The notes: generated by a model from the sequence alone, not told the origin. A DNA stretch of 64,000 bases from Agapanthus africanus (GCA_030015575.1 JASDDO010000018.1:377761908-377825907); one strand, 5' to 3'. Shown: positions 1 to 12,426, numbered from the stretch's first letter. Numbers and translations: made by a program.

Positions 1-837
1 GATTTATAACATTCATTCAGTTATCTCATAACTACTTGTGAATTCCAAATATTGTATCACATTCCGAATAAGATAGAAAATGTTAAACTTTCCGATCGAA
101 CAGTCGAACATCCAAGTTTTCCCGAAACAGCTCATCACATGAAATAAGTTCAAAAACATTCACTTCGTGCCTCAGTACCAACGGTCCAGCCGTAGAAGGG
201 TCAAGCCAACGCCTCACATGTGGCACGCCGTACTGCCCCAAACCCTAAGGTTCAAAGGGCAGTTCAAGACGGTCACATAATCGAGTTAAGGTTTGTTGTC
301 TTCTAGAGGGACCATCGCGTTACTTGCACTACTTAGAACGTCTTTAAATCTCGGAAAAATCCAACACTTGGAAATTTTCCGGCAGGGGAAAAATTGGGTA
401 TTTATATCCGGTCGAACTTTTTAACATATTCAATAATTATCCGGAAAGACACATAGACAAAGCTTGATAATCCGATCGAATAAAAGAATCCCCAAAACAA
501 CCCAGAATATTCAACTCTTGAATAAATATTAAAAATTCCCATAAAATCCAGCACCATAAAATAGGAATTACTGTGCAAAAATGGTTGGCTGATGAGACTA
601 AATGGGCGCGGAACCGCCGCAATAGGCGGCTAATGCCACGGTTCCGCCGCGCTTTAGAAAGATCATTAGGTAATTTTTGCACCGTAATTCTTAGAATTTC
701 CTGCTGAATTTTTTAAGCATTTTTAATTTGGAAAAAACCACTTTTTCAGAAAAAGTCCAGAGAGGGTTAAAAGTTAGGGTTTCGGGGTTCGATCGGGTTT
801 CTAACATCGTCTACGCATCGCCTAAGGCTCTAGCTAG
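1..837 (-). other. Leader (5' untranslated region) of element X
   Basis: This non-coding stretch aligns in reverse with D's leader at 19547-20385. Shared blocks include the segment around 180-330, equivalent to D 20060-20220. A strong stem-loop sits at 608-647. No gag is reached inside the window. Small frames here, such as 437-682, are not conserved as protein between copies. Confidence 0.8.
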
Positions 838-849
838 GCTCTGATACCA
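838..849 (-). other. Primer-binding site of element X (tRNA-iMet type)
   Basis: On the minus strand this reads TGGTATCAGAGC, complementary to the 3' end of plant initiator tRNA-Met. It begins one base after the LTR end, as in elements C and D. Confidence 0.9.
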
Positions 850-850
850 C

Positions 851-3063
851 TGTAGGGTTCCTAGGCACACTAATGGGGTCTCACAAGGCATCAACCAAGC
901 CAAATTCAAATATTACATGTGCCGAGAAACCCTAATACGGATCGTTAACTAGAATTTTAGGCGAAACAAGCAACTAGTTAACAACTTAACTGAGTGAACG
1001 GAAATACAACCTTTGTAGATCCGGTTCTCCACCTCCATAGCTCCGTGATGAAGTCCCCTCGCTGTCCATATCGGATCCCGGACTCTAGCATCGGTTTCAT
1101 CGGAGAAATGGCCGGGCTAGGTCATCGACTACGATGCCGAAGATGATCTACGTCGAGGCATCACAAGATCAAGCTCCCACTTCAACAAGTCATGAAACTT
1201 ATGAAGAAAACACCCTATACTACTTGGCAAGAGGTAGAGGATGAAGAAATAGGAGGTGGGTTCACTTCAGTATTGGATTTCTCACTCATTTCATCAAATC
1301 ACCATTGATGGAATCAAGCTTCTTCATCTTGAAGAAGAAGAAGAAGAAGATGATGTTATGATAAGAATAATAAAATAGAAAAGAAAATGAATTCTTATTA
1401 TATACAAACCATGGCTAAGTGTAGAGAATGAATCATGGTTAAGTGGAATGGTTAGGGTTAAGCATGAGACAAAAGTGGTCAAACTTTCAACACTTCATGA
1501 AGCTTCATGAAAGATACAAAGAAAGCCACCATATTCTCTTTATGCCATTTATTTTCCAAAAAGAATAAATAAATAAATAAATGAATAAGAAAACAAAACC
1601 CTAACCATTCATATAACCATGGTTTAATCTTTACACAAACCCAAGTAAACATGCATCATCAAATATGATACAATCAAGTGCACAAAAGTATATCACATAT
1701 ACAACTTGTGCAATGCAAGTGAGAAAATCCATTTAAAGTGAACCAATACTAGTTAATGCAAAGTAATATATCAAATATATATATAATTATGCATTAAATC
1801 ATTAAATCAACACTTGATTTAACGATCCGGTCATATCGCATATAACCGACTAATATCCAATGTATCGACTTATCGAATCAATCCTTGATTCGATAACTAG
1901 GTTATATCGCATACAACCATTCGATACATTCATCGCGAGAATGAAATACGGTATCACATACACGCCTTATTCTCGGTCCCGCACATATCTCATATGCGCT
2001 CCTATTTCGTTTCGCTTGAGCCAGGAAACCTCTGTGTAGGACTCTAAAGACTCGTCAATACGCCGGCAGCAGGTGATGATCAGATCAAACACCCACAAGC
2101 CGCAAGCGGTCTGCTAAACGTAACGGCCACCCGGGTATTGAACGATCAGAAGATCGACGAGCAAGCCCCCTCACACTCCTGTGAATCCAACCAGTAACAC
2201 TTACCGTACAGTCCGGTCTCGTCGTCTGATATGTCGCATATCTCGCCTAGGGGTGGTAAACGTCAGACCCCAATAGCTCGATAAGTCGTGTCGATATGAG
2301 GTCTATAACAGTTCGAGAAACTACTGGTAACACTTACCAGTAAATCTCAGCAACCCTGGCCAGGGATTTCCGGTTATAGCCAATCGAACACAGCGCAACA
2401 TCAACTCCCTATACCGGGAGAGACGAATCCCCTCCTATCGCTCATTGCCTCTATGTGATTCGGGACTGTACCCAAAAACCACCGTTTTGCACGCCCTCTT
2501 GGACGTGGTAAGGTGGAAATCAAAGCACAGTGGGAACCACACAAGACTCTATGACGATCTCGGGTCAACAGACTACTCTGTACCAGTGTCACCAGAGAAC
2601 TGCCATCTGACGTAAGGTATAATACCATCTGGGAGTTCTCGGCGAGTCCGTCCAGTGTACCCAGTCTCCACTGAGCACCCGTATATCATCTCTGATGTCA
2701 AACACCAATGGATATGGGATCATCCATCGCCCATCTGTATGGGTCGAGAAGGTATACGCTAGTCTACTCTGGTATATCGATGCCCTGTCTCGATACACCT
2801 ACGACTAGGGACCTTGAAGGATGTACTTATGGAATACCCTGTCCCCACTAGTATGATCCACATCATAGTCCAGGTAGTCAAGTACACATCCTAAGGGCTT
2901 TACCAACATGTAACAACAATCAGTGTACACGTTAAGGTAAAGTACAACCAGATAGCATACTATCATGTCGAGCAAGAAAGTCCTCCCTATATATATCCCA
3001 GCATCCACTACAATGTACATCCAATGTACAGTAATGGCCTCTAGGGCATACATATAACTAACA
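851..3063 (-). repeat. 5' LTR of element X
   Basis: The LTR is 2,213 bp with terminal TGTTAG and CTACA on the minus strand. It matches D's LTRs over its full length with obvious divergence. It contains a (GAA)n run near 1330 and AT-rich stretches at 1560-1800. I see no gene in it. Promoter and polyadenylation signals are expected in such LTRs, but I could not place them securely. Confidence 0.88.
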
Positions 3064-3879
3064 CCCTAGTTGTGTACCTTGATCATTATTTGTTGCATAT
3101 CCATACTGTTATACTTATGCCATCAGATTGCATATTTCAGATTATCGCTTTTCATGCACGCTTGCGATTATCTGTATGATGTTAATTACTATTCACGAGT
3201 TGGCAACTCACCCCGTTGTGCCACAGTGTTTTGCAGGTTTGACCCTCAGTGTAGTCGCAGTAGTCTCTTTATTGCATCATTTTCGGCGGATACCGCTACC
3301 ATTGGGTGTGAGACCCTTTTGAGTAGGTGGGTTTTGCGAGTATTCGTATGATTCCATTATATATCTTATTTTGTATCTAGTACTCTTCATCTACCACTTA
3401 CATGTATTTGACTTAGAGACGAGATTGTGAGAATCGATATTGTATTATTTGTGCTTCTGGTGTCGTGCTCGTGTGAGCCGGCTTTTATTTTTGTTGCGAT
3501 GTTGTTTTACCTCTTATTATGCTGTTTTCACTTCTTAATTTCTTATTTCTTCGCTACGGCGTCGTATATATACCTGTTGTGGTTGTGTTCCGTCTTTAGG
3601 CATGATTTTCTCCCGTTTGGGAATGCCTTATATTTATTCTATGTTTGTACCCGTTTGGGACTAGTTTTACAAAGGAGATGCTGCCGAAATTTTTAAGAAA
3701 ATAAATTGAAGTTTGAGATTTTTTAACTTGATATTTTAAAATGTTTTTAACTAATATTTCATCACTTTACTTCTTTTCATGGTTTAGATTTCTGGGTTTT
3801 CGGCTTACTTGAATTGCGTTACGCCTTTTGACGTCGCGTGATTAAAGTGTCGGTCGCGTTGCTAAATTGGGTCGTGACA
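3064..3879 (+). repeat. 5' LTR of element A, right-hand remnant
   Basis: These 816 bp are collinear with 55557-56375, the end of A's 3' LTR, including the stretch around GAGTTGGCAACTCACCCC and a purine-rich AAAGGAGATGCTGCCGAAAT segment near 3673. The LTR ends ...GTCGTGACA and is followed by the primer-binding site. The left part was displaced by element X. Confidence 0.88.
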
Positions 3880-3882
3880 AAG

Positions 3883-3895
3883 TTGGTATCAGAGC
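3883..3895 (+). other. Primer-binding site of element A
   Basis: TTGGTATCAGAGC, a match to initiator tRNA-Met, lies three bases after the LTR end. Confidence 0.9.
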
Positions 3896-4120
3896 GCTGG
3901 GTTTTTCTCTTTCGGAGTGTAGGATGACCCATGGTATGATGGAGTTGGTAGCTTAAGCAGAATGACGTAGCGTGTGTATGTTCCACGCATACTTACGACA
4001 CGGTACTCCGCCTAAGTGACCTTAGGACATATTTTCCTTTAATTCCTTTCTTGATTCCATATATCCTTATGATTCGATTTCTATGTTCTTATCAAATCCT
4101 GTTTTCTTATTCCAGCCACA
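3896..4120 (+). other. Leader of element A
   Basis: A short non-coding leader between the primer-binding site and the gag ATG. It is recognisably related to the first 200 bp of F's interior (46108-46320), including a shared block around CCTTAGGA. Confidence 0.65.
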
Positions 4121-5378
4121 ATGCCGCCAAAGACTACGAAGGCATAGAGAGCTGCCGCCAGAGATGAGGCCAGGATAGGCTCATCTGAGACTAGGACTGA
4201 CCAGGGCGGTACGCCTATTCTTCAGGAGCAGATTGATCAACCTTCTCCAGAACGTATTGCTAGGCTAGAGGCCAGTATTCAGGATTTGCGTCAGATGGTG
4301 TGATCGGTTGTTGAGACCAGTTGAGCACAGAGATCGGAGGTTTTTCCACCTATTACGAGGACCGTGATGGTACCTACTACTCAGACAGTCGTACCTACCG
4401 CTACCGAGATTATTGACGTGTCCTTATCAGAGTTTATGAGGCTGAAGCCTCCGGTTTTCACTGGTACCAACGCAGCTGAGGATCCACAGTCGTTCCTCGA
4501 CCAGATGGCCAGGATCTATCGTTCGTTGAGATGCTCTGATGCGAGATCGGTAGAGTTCGCTAGTTTTCGTCTGAAGGGTCTTACCCAGACATGGTGCGAG
4601 TCTTTGGAGAGAGGTCGAGCCACAGGTCTTCTTCCTATGACCTGGGTTGAGTTCTCGACGGTTTTTCTTGCTCGTTTTCTCCCGCAGAGCGTCAAAGATG
4701 CTCGAGCTCACAGTTTTGAGTCTTTATGCCAGACTCCTGGTATGACAGTGGCGGAATATGATATTCAGTTCACCCAGCTATCCGTTTATGCTCCATATTT
4801 GGTGGATACTGAAGAGAAGTGCGTCAAGAGATTTGTACGAGGCTTGGTTGTCCAGTTGTTACTCTCTATTGGCACCCAGTATTTTGATACGTATGCAGCC
4901 GCGGTGGACGCAACCTTACTGGTAGAGGAGCGTATTTCCGAGACTTTGGTCGTTCCGGGACCGAAGCGGATTCATACTAATGTATCAGCCCAGAGGCAGA
5001 TAGGTAGACACCGTGGAAGCCCCTCCAGGCTGTGGTGATAGCAGAGGTTTGAGACAAGGCCAGTTATATAGCTCTTACCCACAGAGCCAGCAGCCATCAT
5101 CTGGATGTTTCCGGTGTAGGAGTCAGTATCATCGCATCAGAGATTGTACTGAGGTACGCCAGGGTGAGGCAGCAGTTCCACGTGTTACCTTACCACCTTA
5201 TCCACCTCAAAGAGCATTGCTTCTTACGCCCGTTGTTGCTTCACGCCAGACCTATGCTCAGAGAGGCCATGGTCACGGTGGTTTTTTTCAGATGGGACGC
5301 GGTGGCAGAGGCAGAGGACAGCCGGATGCCGGTAGAGGGCAGGCCCGAGTTTTTGCGTTGACTCCTCAGGATGCGTAG
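4121..5378 (+). pseudogene. gag: gag of element A, broken
   Basis: Gag forms the nucleocapsid-like particle that packages element RNA. The frame opens with ATG at 4121 and has stops at 4145 (TAG), 4301 (TGA) and 4322 (TGA). A clear retrotransposon gag domain then follows at 4364-5000, with the usual FxGT..PxxFLDQMxxIYR region and an RLKGxAxxWxxxL-like block. A frameshift near 4990-5040 moves the rest into another frame. That part holds a CCHC zinc knuckle at 5106-5147 (C-x2-C-x4-H-x4-C) in a basic, Gly/Arg-rich tail ending at TAG 5376. Identity is certain from these domains; the gene cannot give full-length product. Confidence 0.9.
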
Positions 5379-5393
5379 GCCTCGAATGCAGTA

Positions 5394-6617
5394 GTGACAG
5401 GTATACTTCCAGTGTGTTCCTTCGATGCGTGCATATTGTTCGACCCAGGATCTACGCACTCGTATGTTTCCACATACTTCGTACCGAGGTTGGGCCGAGA
5501 GTCGTCCTTGTTAGATCAGCCGCTTGTCGTGATTACTCCCGTTGGTGAGTCTTTTGTTGCGCGACATGTGCTTTGGTCATGTGCCGTTCATATTGGAGAT
5601 AGAGATTCATCAGTCGATTTGATCCTTCTTGATATGTTGGATTTTGACGTTCTCCTTGGCATGGACTGGTTAGCTACTTGCTATGCGTCTGTGGACTGCC
5701 GTGAAAAGGCAGTTAGATTTTGTTTTCCGAGCGAGTCAGTTCTTGTTGTGCAGGGGGACCGTAGTGCCGCCCCTCACAGTTTGATTTCCGCCCTTTGCGC
5801 TAGTCGGCTCTTGAGGAAAGAATATCGGGGATTCTTAGCCTTTATCCGTGATACTGGAGCCATAGTAGATCTGTTGGACCAGGTTCCCATTGTGAGAGAG
5901 TTTCCCTACATATTTCTTAACGAGTTACCTGGATTGCCGCCAGAGCGCGATATCGAGTTTTGCATCGATTTGATTCCTAGCACGGGGCCTATTTCTATAC
6001 CGCCTTATCGGATGGCCTCGGCGGAGCTTAAAGAGATTAAAGATCAGTTGCAAGAGTTTCTTGACAGGGGACTTGTTTGTCCGAGTGTTTCTCTTTGGGG
6101 AGCTCCTGTCCTGTTCATTAAGAAGAAGGACGGTAGTATGAGGTTGTGCATTGATTATCGTCAATTGAACCGAGTTACGGTGCAGAATAGGTATCCTTTA
6201 CCTTGCATTGACGATTTTTTTGATCAGCTCCAGGGTACGGGACATTTTTCCAAGATTGATTTGAGGTCGGGTTATTATCAGTTGCGGGTTCGGAATGATG
6301 ACGTTCCAAAGACCACTTTTCATACACGCTACAGGCATTATGAGTTTTTGGTGATGTCGTTCGCACTCACCAATGCTCCATCAGCGTTCATGGATTTGAT
6401 GAACTGGATTTTTAGGCCGTTCCTCGACCAGTTCATTATTGTATTTATTGACGACATTCTGGTCTATTCCAGAAGTCGAGAGGAGCATAAGCAGCACTTG
6501 AGGATTACTTTGCAGATATTGAGAGAGCACCAGCTATTTGCTAAATTCTCGAAGTGTGCATTCTGTCTTGATAGTGCTGACTTCTTGGGTCATGTGGTTA
6601 CGAGAGACAGTATCTGA
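5394..6617 (+). pseudogene. pol: pol of element A: protease and reverse transcriptase segment
   Basis: This 407-codon open stretch is in the same frame as the zinc-knuckle part of gag. An aspartic protease lies near the start; its active-site triad reads D-P-G (5441-5449) where the family has D-S/T-G. The reverse transcriptase follows with a conserved fingers region ([17 protein letters not shown]), the [12 protein letters not shown] block, and the catalytic FIDDILVYS motif near 6445-6475. The frame stops at TGA 6615, where the family normally continues through a VDPKK-type linker. The RT core looks intact; the protease residue and the stop argue against function. Confidence 0.92.
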
Positions 6618-7279
6618 GTGGACCCGAAGAAGATCGAGGTCGTACAGCTTTGGCCCAGACTGTATCAGTAACAGAGGTCTGCAGCTTCTTGGACTTAGTC
6701 GGTTATTACCGCCATTTCGTGCAGGATTTCTCGAGTATCGCTGCACCGCCGATCAGACTGACCCGGAAGGGTGTTCCTTTTTTCTTAACTGAGGCATGTG
6801 AGCAGAGTTTTCAGCAGTTGAAGACTCGTCTGACGACTGCACCAGTTCTATCTTTGCCATCAGGATCAGGCGGCTATGTCATTTATTGTAATGCCTCTCG
6901 AATGGGGCTGGGTTGTGTGTTGATGCAGCATGACAGAGTTATTGCTTATGCTTCTTAGCAGTTGAAGAAGCATGAGCAGAACTATCCCACTCATGATCTT
7001 AAGATGGCCGCGGTGGTCTTTGCGCTCAAGATTTGGAGACACTACTTGTACGGAGAGTCGTGTCAGACCTTCACGGACCATAAGAGCTTGAAGTACATCT
7101 TCCAACAGCGGGATCTGAATTTGAGGCAGCACCGTTGGATGGAGCTTTTGAAGGATTATGATTGTGAAATCCTTTATCACCCGCATAAGGCGAATGTGGT
7201 ATCTGATGCTTTGAGTCGTATGCCCAGAGGTAGCTTGTTCCATTTGAGCGCAGTTCAGAGACAGGCTTCTACATATTAG
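6618..7279 (+). pseudogene. pol: pol of element A: RNase H segment
   Basis: After a frameshift between 6618 and 6650 the frame runs from 6650, interrupted by TAG at 6956 and 7277. It encodes the RT thumb/connection and the gypsy RNase H. The first RNase H catalytic position reads Asn (AAT at 6890, in a Y-C-N-A-S context) where an Asp is expected. The [13 protein letters not shown], WxELLKDYD and [12 protein letters not shown] blocks are clear. RNase H would degrade the RNA strand during reverse transcription; with the Asp lost and two stops this copy is dead. Confidence 0.88.
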
Positions 7280-8833
7280 AAGATCTTGTGCGATAGTAGA
7301 GTACAGTTCGAGTTCACTTCCGCTGGAGGGAAGCTTGCTTATGTCCGCGTCCTTCCGCTTCTACATGATCGTATCCGTGAGGCACAGCCCAACGATGCTC
7401 GTTTGTCTGAGATTTTGGTGCATGTTCGATAGGGTAGAGAGTCGGAGTTTATGATTGATGACCAGGGTGTGCTACATTTTGGGACTCGTCTGTGTGTACC
7501 AGATTCCGAGGGGCTGAGATGCGAGATCCTAGTGCAGGCACATCAGTCAACATACAGTGTTCATCCAAATTCCACCAAGATGTATCATGATTTGAGAGAT
7601 ATCTACTGGTGGGAAGGGATGAAGAGAGATGTTTCGGACTTCGTTTCGAGGTGCCTAAGTTGTCAGCAGGTCAAGGTTGAGCATCAGAGACCGGCAGGAG
7701 AGTTGCAGCCTTCGTCCATTCCGGAGTGGAAATAGGAGAAGATCTCCTTGGATTTCGTTGTGGGTCTACCCAGGTCCAGTCGAGGGTATGACTCCATTTG
7801 GGTGATTGTTGACCTGTTGACGAAAGGGCTCACTTCCTTCCAATGAAGACCACTTTCGAATATGCTCAGTATGCTCAGTTGTACATTGATGAGATTGTGT
7901 GTTTGCATGGTGTTCCTACATGCATTGTATCCAACAGAGGCATCCAGTTTACCAGCCGTCTTTGGCAGAAACTTCAGGAAGCTTTGGGTACCCGATTGAG
8001 TTTTAGCACAGCTTTCCATCCGCAGACCGATTGTCAGTCAGAGCGGACTATACAAACTCTCGAGGATATGCTTCATGCGTGCGTGCGTGCTTGATTTTGG
8101 TGGCAGTTGGGATCGTCACTTGCCTTTGATAGTGTTCTCCTACAATAACAGCTTTCAGGAGACGATTCAAATGGCACCTTTTGAGGCTTTGCATGGGAGT
8201 AAGTGTCGATCGCCAGTCTATTGTACCGAACTCAGCGAGAGCAGGATTTTGGGACCACAGCTAGTTCAAGAGACAACAAAGAAGATCAAGTTGATTCAGG
8301 ACACGATGAGAGCAGCCCAGTGCAGGCAGAAGTCTTATACCGACCATCGTCGTCGCAGACTTGAGTTCGCAGTGGGTGATCATGTATTCCTATGGATTTC
8401 TCCGATGAAAGGCATGATGAGATTTGGGAAGAAAGGGAAGCTTAGTACCAGATTTATAGGTCCTTTTGAGATCCTTAAGAGAGTTGGTACCGTTGCCTAT
8501 CGTTTGGCACTTCCGTCCAGCTTTCCGAATGTTCACCCCGTATTTCATGTATCGATACTTCGCAAGTACCTTCATGACCCTTCTCACATGATTCAGTACC
8601 ATACCATCCAGCTGGAGCGTGATCTTTCGTTCACCGAGCAGCCGGTAGTTATAATGGATCGGCAGGTGAAGAAACTTCGATCAAAGGTCTTACCATCAGT
8701 GAAGATTCTTTGGCATGGCCCGAATAGCGAAGAGGTCACATGGGAAGCCGAGAGCGATATGCGGAAGAAATTCCCTCATCTCTTCGAAGGTATGCATAGT
8801 AAGATTTTTAATTTGGGGACCGAATTTGTTTAA
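7280..8833 (+). pseudogene. pol: pol of element A: integrase and C-terminal chromodomain-like tail
   Basis: Integrase inserts the DNA copy. The HHCC zinc domain is readable at about 7530-7680. The catalytic core is broken by TAG at 7430 and 7733 and by a frameshift near 7825-7850. The second catalytic Asp reads Asn (AAC at 7933). A second frameshift at about 8077-8092 coincides with GCGTGCGTGCGTGC. The last open part, 8075-8833, holds the integrase C-terminal domain (the GPF-ILKRVG and HPVFHVSILRKY blocks). It ends in a W-x5-EEVTWE..DMRKKFPHLF tail characteristic of chromovirus integrases. Confidence 0.9.
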
Positions 8834-8844
8834 GGGGGGAAGAT
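8830..8844 (+). other. Polypurine tract of element A
   Basis: The purine run TTAAGGGGGGAAGAT lies directly before the 3' LTR start, where plus-strand DNA synthesis is primed in LTR retroelements. Confidence 0.85.
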
Positions 8845-9165
8845 TGTAACACCTTAGAGTGCGATTAGAGATAATTAAGCGTTATAATGCAGGTTTTTAA
8901 TGAAATTTAACCAATAATTGTTTTCACATATTTTATTTAATTAATGATTATTTTATTTAATTATTTTTGTACTTGCACACACATATGCATGTTAATCTTG
9001 GATTAAGGAGGTGTTAACCATGATTTACTAGCCATGGCACACTTAACCTTTTATGTTATATCATATATATATATATATTTAGTTTTTAAGTAAAAGAATT
9101 TTTTTATTTTAAAAAATGAAAGTAAGAGAGAAGAGTTGAATAAGGAAAGGCATGGCATGGGAAAC
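8845..9165 (+). repeat. 3' LTR of element A, first piece
   Basis: Starts TGTAACACC and breaks off at GAAAC (9161-9165), the left target-site copy of element B. It resumes at 53442. Confidence 0.88.
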
Positions 9166-12087
9166 TGTCACGCCCCGCTTCCCAGTGTACGGGCAGAGGA
9201 CGCGAGCGGCCGCTACGTATTTACTCTGAAGTAAATACGCTATGCGTATCTAAGCAATATAAATGAAAATGCACAAGAGACAAAAGAAATAATTGAACAG
9301 AAACTTTATTTATTCACATTCTTTTTCTAATACATGGAAAAGTAAATACATGCGATAAAGCGATGCCTAAACAGTGGCATAACAGAAATGTAAAGTACTG
9401 AAATGAAATGTGTACAATGAATCTAGAGCTCTAGGTCGTAGGTAAGCTGATCCAAGTCCTCGCTGGTGGGCTCGATCTCTTGAGTGTTCAGATCACCTGA
9501 CAATATTCCAAAGAAGAAAGAGAAGGAATGTCGTCAGCGAACGATCGCTCGGTAAGTCCCAAAGATAAGAGAGAAATAGAATAGGCAGAGAGGGGGAGTG
9601 AGTATAGCTTTTAAAGTTGTATTATATGGCTATACTGTTGTATTTAGTGTTAACGCTGTTGTTTGTAGCTTGGTACAGAAGGATACCAGTGTATACGAGA
9701 GGAGTCTATATATTCCAGAGACTAATGCAAATGGAAGTACAAGGCTCCGTCGATAATACCACGGAACAATGGCATACATGTAATTACGTCTTATGGTTGC
9801 TGTCTCGTGCCACTTCTAACACCTTCCGAACCAATCTACCCTTTAAACCCCGCGATGTCTTGATTGTATTGTTTGTATTGTATTGCAACTTGTATTGTCT
9901 TATAATATAAATTGTATAATTGGATGACCTGCCGAAACCTTGATATCAGTAAATGGATGTAACTGGAGAATCATGGATGTAACTGGAGAATCATATATAT
10001 GGAAGTATATCCATGGTTCGGTTCGATCAATATAGTTTGAATAGATTGAATATATGTATTCATGGATTCATATTGAATTGTAGATTGTAGATTGTACTTG
10101 AATCATATTCAAATCAGATTATTATAATGAGACTCGGTCTGAGTCAGACAAATTAGAAAAGAAATTGAAATCCTGAATTAGGTTTTGATGTTATCGGTAA
10201 CCGCTGCACATGGACGGCAGGATTTGTGTCTTTTTCAAAGACGATTACCATGTTGATAACACCGTTTGTTAAGTTGTCTACCTTAAATAGGCAAGCACCC
10301 ACTTCTCCGGCACCCTGAGGCTCAAGGGATTAGTCCCGCTTAAACCTATATTTACTAGGGTCCTTATTATAATTTATAAAACTTGAGGGGGTTTTATGTA
10401 AAAATAATAATTGTATAATTTTCAAAATACACCTCAAGTTATTAATTATCGTCTTTAGAGTTTTCATAGATGTAGATTTTATATATATGACATTTCTAGT
10501 GAATGAAATCAATTTTCATAATATAGGGTATTTAATTGTAAAGTATTGAATTTATATGGAATTGCATGGTATTTTCATGTAAAATGATTCTTGTGATTTA
10601 GAAAAGTTGGAATATGTATAATATATCAACAATAGATATTTTTATGATACATATATATATTTATTTATAAAAGTAATTTTAATTTATTATTTTCTAGAAA
10701 TCTCATTTTCTTAAAATATTTGTATTTTAAATTTCTCGAGACCGAATGCTACTTGCGGAGGTCTGCATCTCACACTACTAAACCCGAGGATGTGCGATAA
10801 TCTGCACCATCCTGAATGGGTTCCCTAAAATGGATTGTAGCGGCGCTTTGCAAACATTTGTAAAAAATACGTATCTTGTAGAAAACGGTTTTAATAGTAA
10901 ATGGTGTTTTTATATAAAGTTTCGTTTTCTCATATTCTATGTTCCTGAAAGGTATTGTGTTATGTTGCATATGAGTGTTGTGAGGAGGTAGGTCATTACC
11001 GCATGATCTAATTAAAGGTATAACAAGATTTATGAAGTTTTAAAGGTAGAAAGTAAACTACATGGTATTTTATTGAAAAAGAGCGGAAAAAGTTGCAAAA
11101 TGAAATATATTGCCATGAAACTTGTTCAACATGTTTGTTAATGATTAATAGTCAACATGTAAGGGTTTGGTATGTTTGTATTTAAGAAAGGTTGAATTTT
11201 TAGGAAGAACCGAATCAGAAATCGGATTAACTCTGATTCCGTCGGGTTTTAGTAATACGAGTTTTTAGAAAAGAATAAAGAAGAGCGAGGTTGGACTTAT
11301 GGGTTTGTAGTATAGAGAAGAGGGAGAGGAATACGTAGGAGGTGCCGGTGCGTCGTTTCATCGCCGGGAGCTCCTAGAGTCGTCATCGGAAGTTCGCCGG
11401 AGTTTCGCCCTTCGCTAACTCCACTTGTACACAAAATTTCTAGAGAGTTTTCTTGAGAGTTTTGAACAGAGTTTGTGAGTGAGGGGAGTGTGTTTAGGGG
11501 TGGTATTTATAGGAAAAACTAGGGTTAGGGTAGGTGAAATTGTGTGAGAAAATGTATTAAATTTTATTTTAAAAAAATGGTTTAATGGAGTTTTAAAGAG
11601 TTCTGTTAGTGTGCAGAAAATTTAAAGTATACAGGGGTACTGGGAAGCCAAAAAGTCACAACTTTCATGTACAAGACTCGGCGATCCGACTCGGTTCGGC
11701 CGGCGCCGGCGGCCGAGTCGGCCGAGTCGCCGGTCCGATTCGGCCGTGTCGGGCCGGGGCTCGTCGCCATGTGTCCGTCGTTTGTTGGTCTGCCCCTTGG
11801 GCCAGTTTGTTTTACATGTATAGTAGGGTTTTACGGGTTTAGTACGTGTAGACTCTTGGACTTCTAAAAGTTTAAAAAGAAATCAATATTAAAAATAATG
11901 CGGTGGATGAGATTTGAACTCTGGTGCTTTGGTTCAACAGTGCCAGGTCTTACCAATGAGCTACAAGCTCCTTCTTACTATTAAAAAGCAAAACAAACTT
12001 ATATCTTGTGCTCAGGAAAAAGTACCCCTTTCTGTTTTTTAAAAAAAAATTGTACAGAAAGTTGTACAGAAAGTTAGGGTTGTTACA
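9166..12087 (-). repeat. 3' LTR of element B
   Basis: This intact LTR is 2,922 bp; on the plus strand it starts TGTCACGCC and ends GTTGTTACA. It holds a short direct repeat of ATGGATGTAACTGGAGAATC at about 9953-9995 and a GC-rich GGCCG/GAGTCGG-rich patch at 11695-11760. It matches the split copy (12427-12511, 39002-41553, 53172-53441) with a few percent divergence. Short frames inside it are not conserved between the two LTRs. Confidence 0.86.
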
Positions 12088-12426
12088 TTCTACCCTCTTT
12101 ATAAAAATTTCGTCCTCGAAATTTGTAAAAAGAAAGTGTAACAGATTCAAGGAAAGTTTGGTGACTTGAGTACCGATAGTGTATGAAAATTTGTGAAGGA
12201 ACTAAAGAATGCGAAGGTTTTGGTAAGATTGTAAAAGAGGTGAGGGAATTTTGAGTTAGGACAGATTCAAAGTATATGAAATGATAAGATTCAAGAAATA
12301 TGTATTGTAAAGAATGTTTTCAGTTGCTGGTTCTTGTGTTATATTGCTTAGGTTGTTCACGCAGAACAGAACTGCATGGTAGTGTTCCATACAGCTCTGA
12401 CCAGCATGGGCCACCAACAAAACCTG
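12088..12426 (-). other. Residual interior of element B with polypurine tract
   Basis: About 340 bp of non-coding interior. The 3' polypurine tract is at 12088-12110 (plus strand TTCTACCCTCTTTATA). Next to it, at about 12108-12124, is the TTTCGTCCTCGAAATTT dyad, a well-known feature beside the 3' LTR of plant Tekay/Del elements. No tRNA-complementary site is visible beside the 5' LTR at 12426. Confidence 0.75.

Larger units (their letters stand above)
1..3063 (-). mobile_element. Element X: 5' part of a copia-type LTR retrotransposon, cut by the window edge
   Basis: Read on the minus strand this is a 5' LTR, a primer-binding site and about 840 bp of leader. It is collinear with the start of element D (17314-20385) and diverged from it, so X and D are related subfamilies. 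The LTR tip at 3063 abuts sequence that matches the inside of element A's 3' LTR at 55557, which shows X jumped into A's 5' LTR. Its coding region, 3' LTR and second target-site copy lie left of the window. Family assignment rests on similarity to C and D, because X shows no coding sequence here. Confidence 0.88.

Noticed and set aside
1325..1352. GAA-rich run as a functional element
   Set aside because: A short microsatellite inside X's LTR, with a matching TTC run in D's LTR. Nothing supports more than that.
3883..3895. A tRNA gene at the tRNA-iMet-like sequences
   Set aside because: Only 12-14 bases match, always next to an LTR end: these are primer-binding sites, with no tRNA cloverleaf around them.
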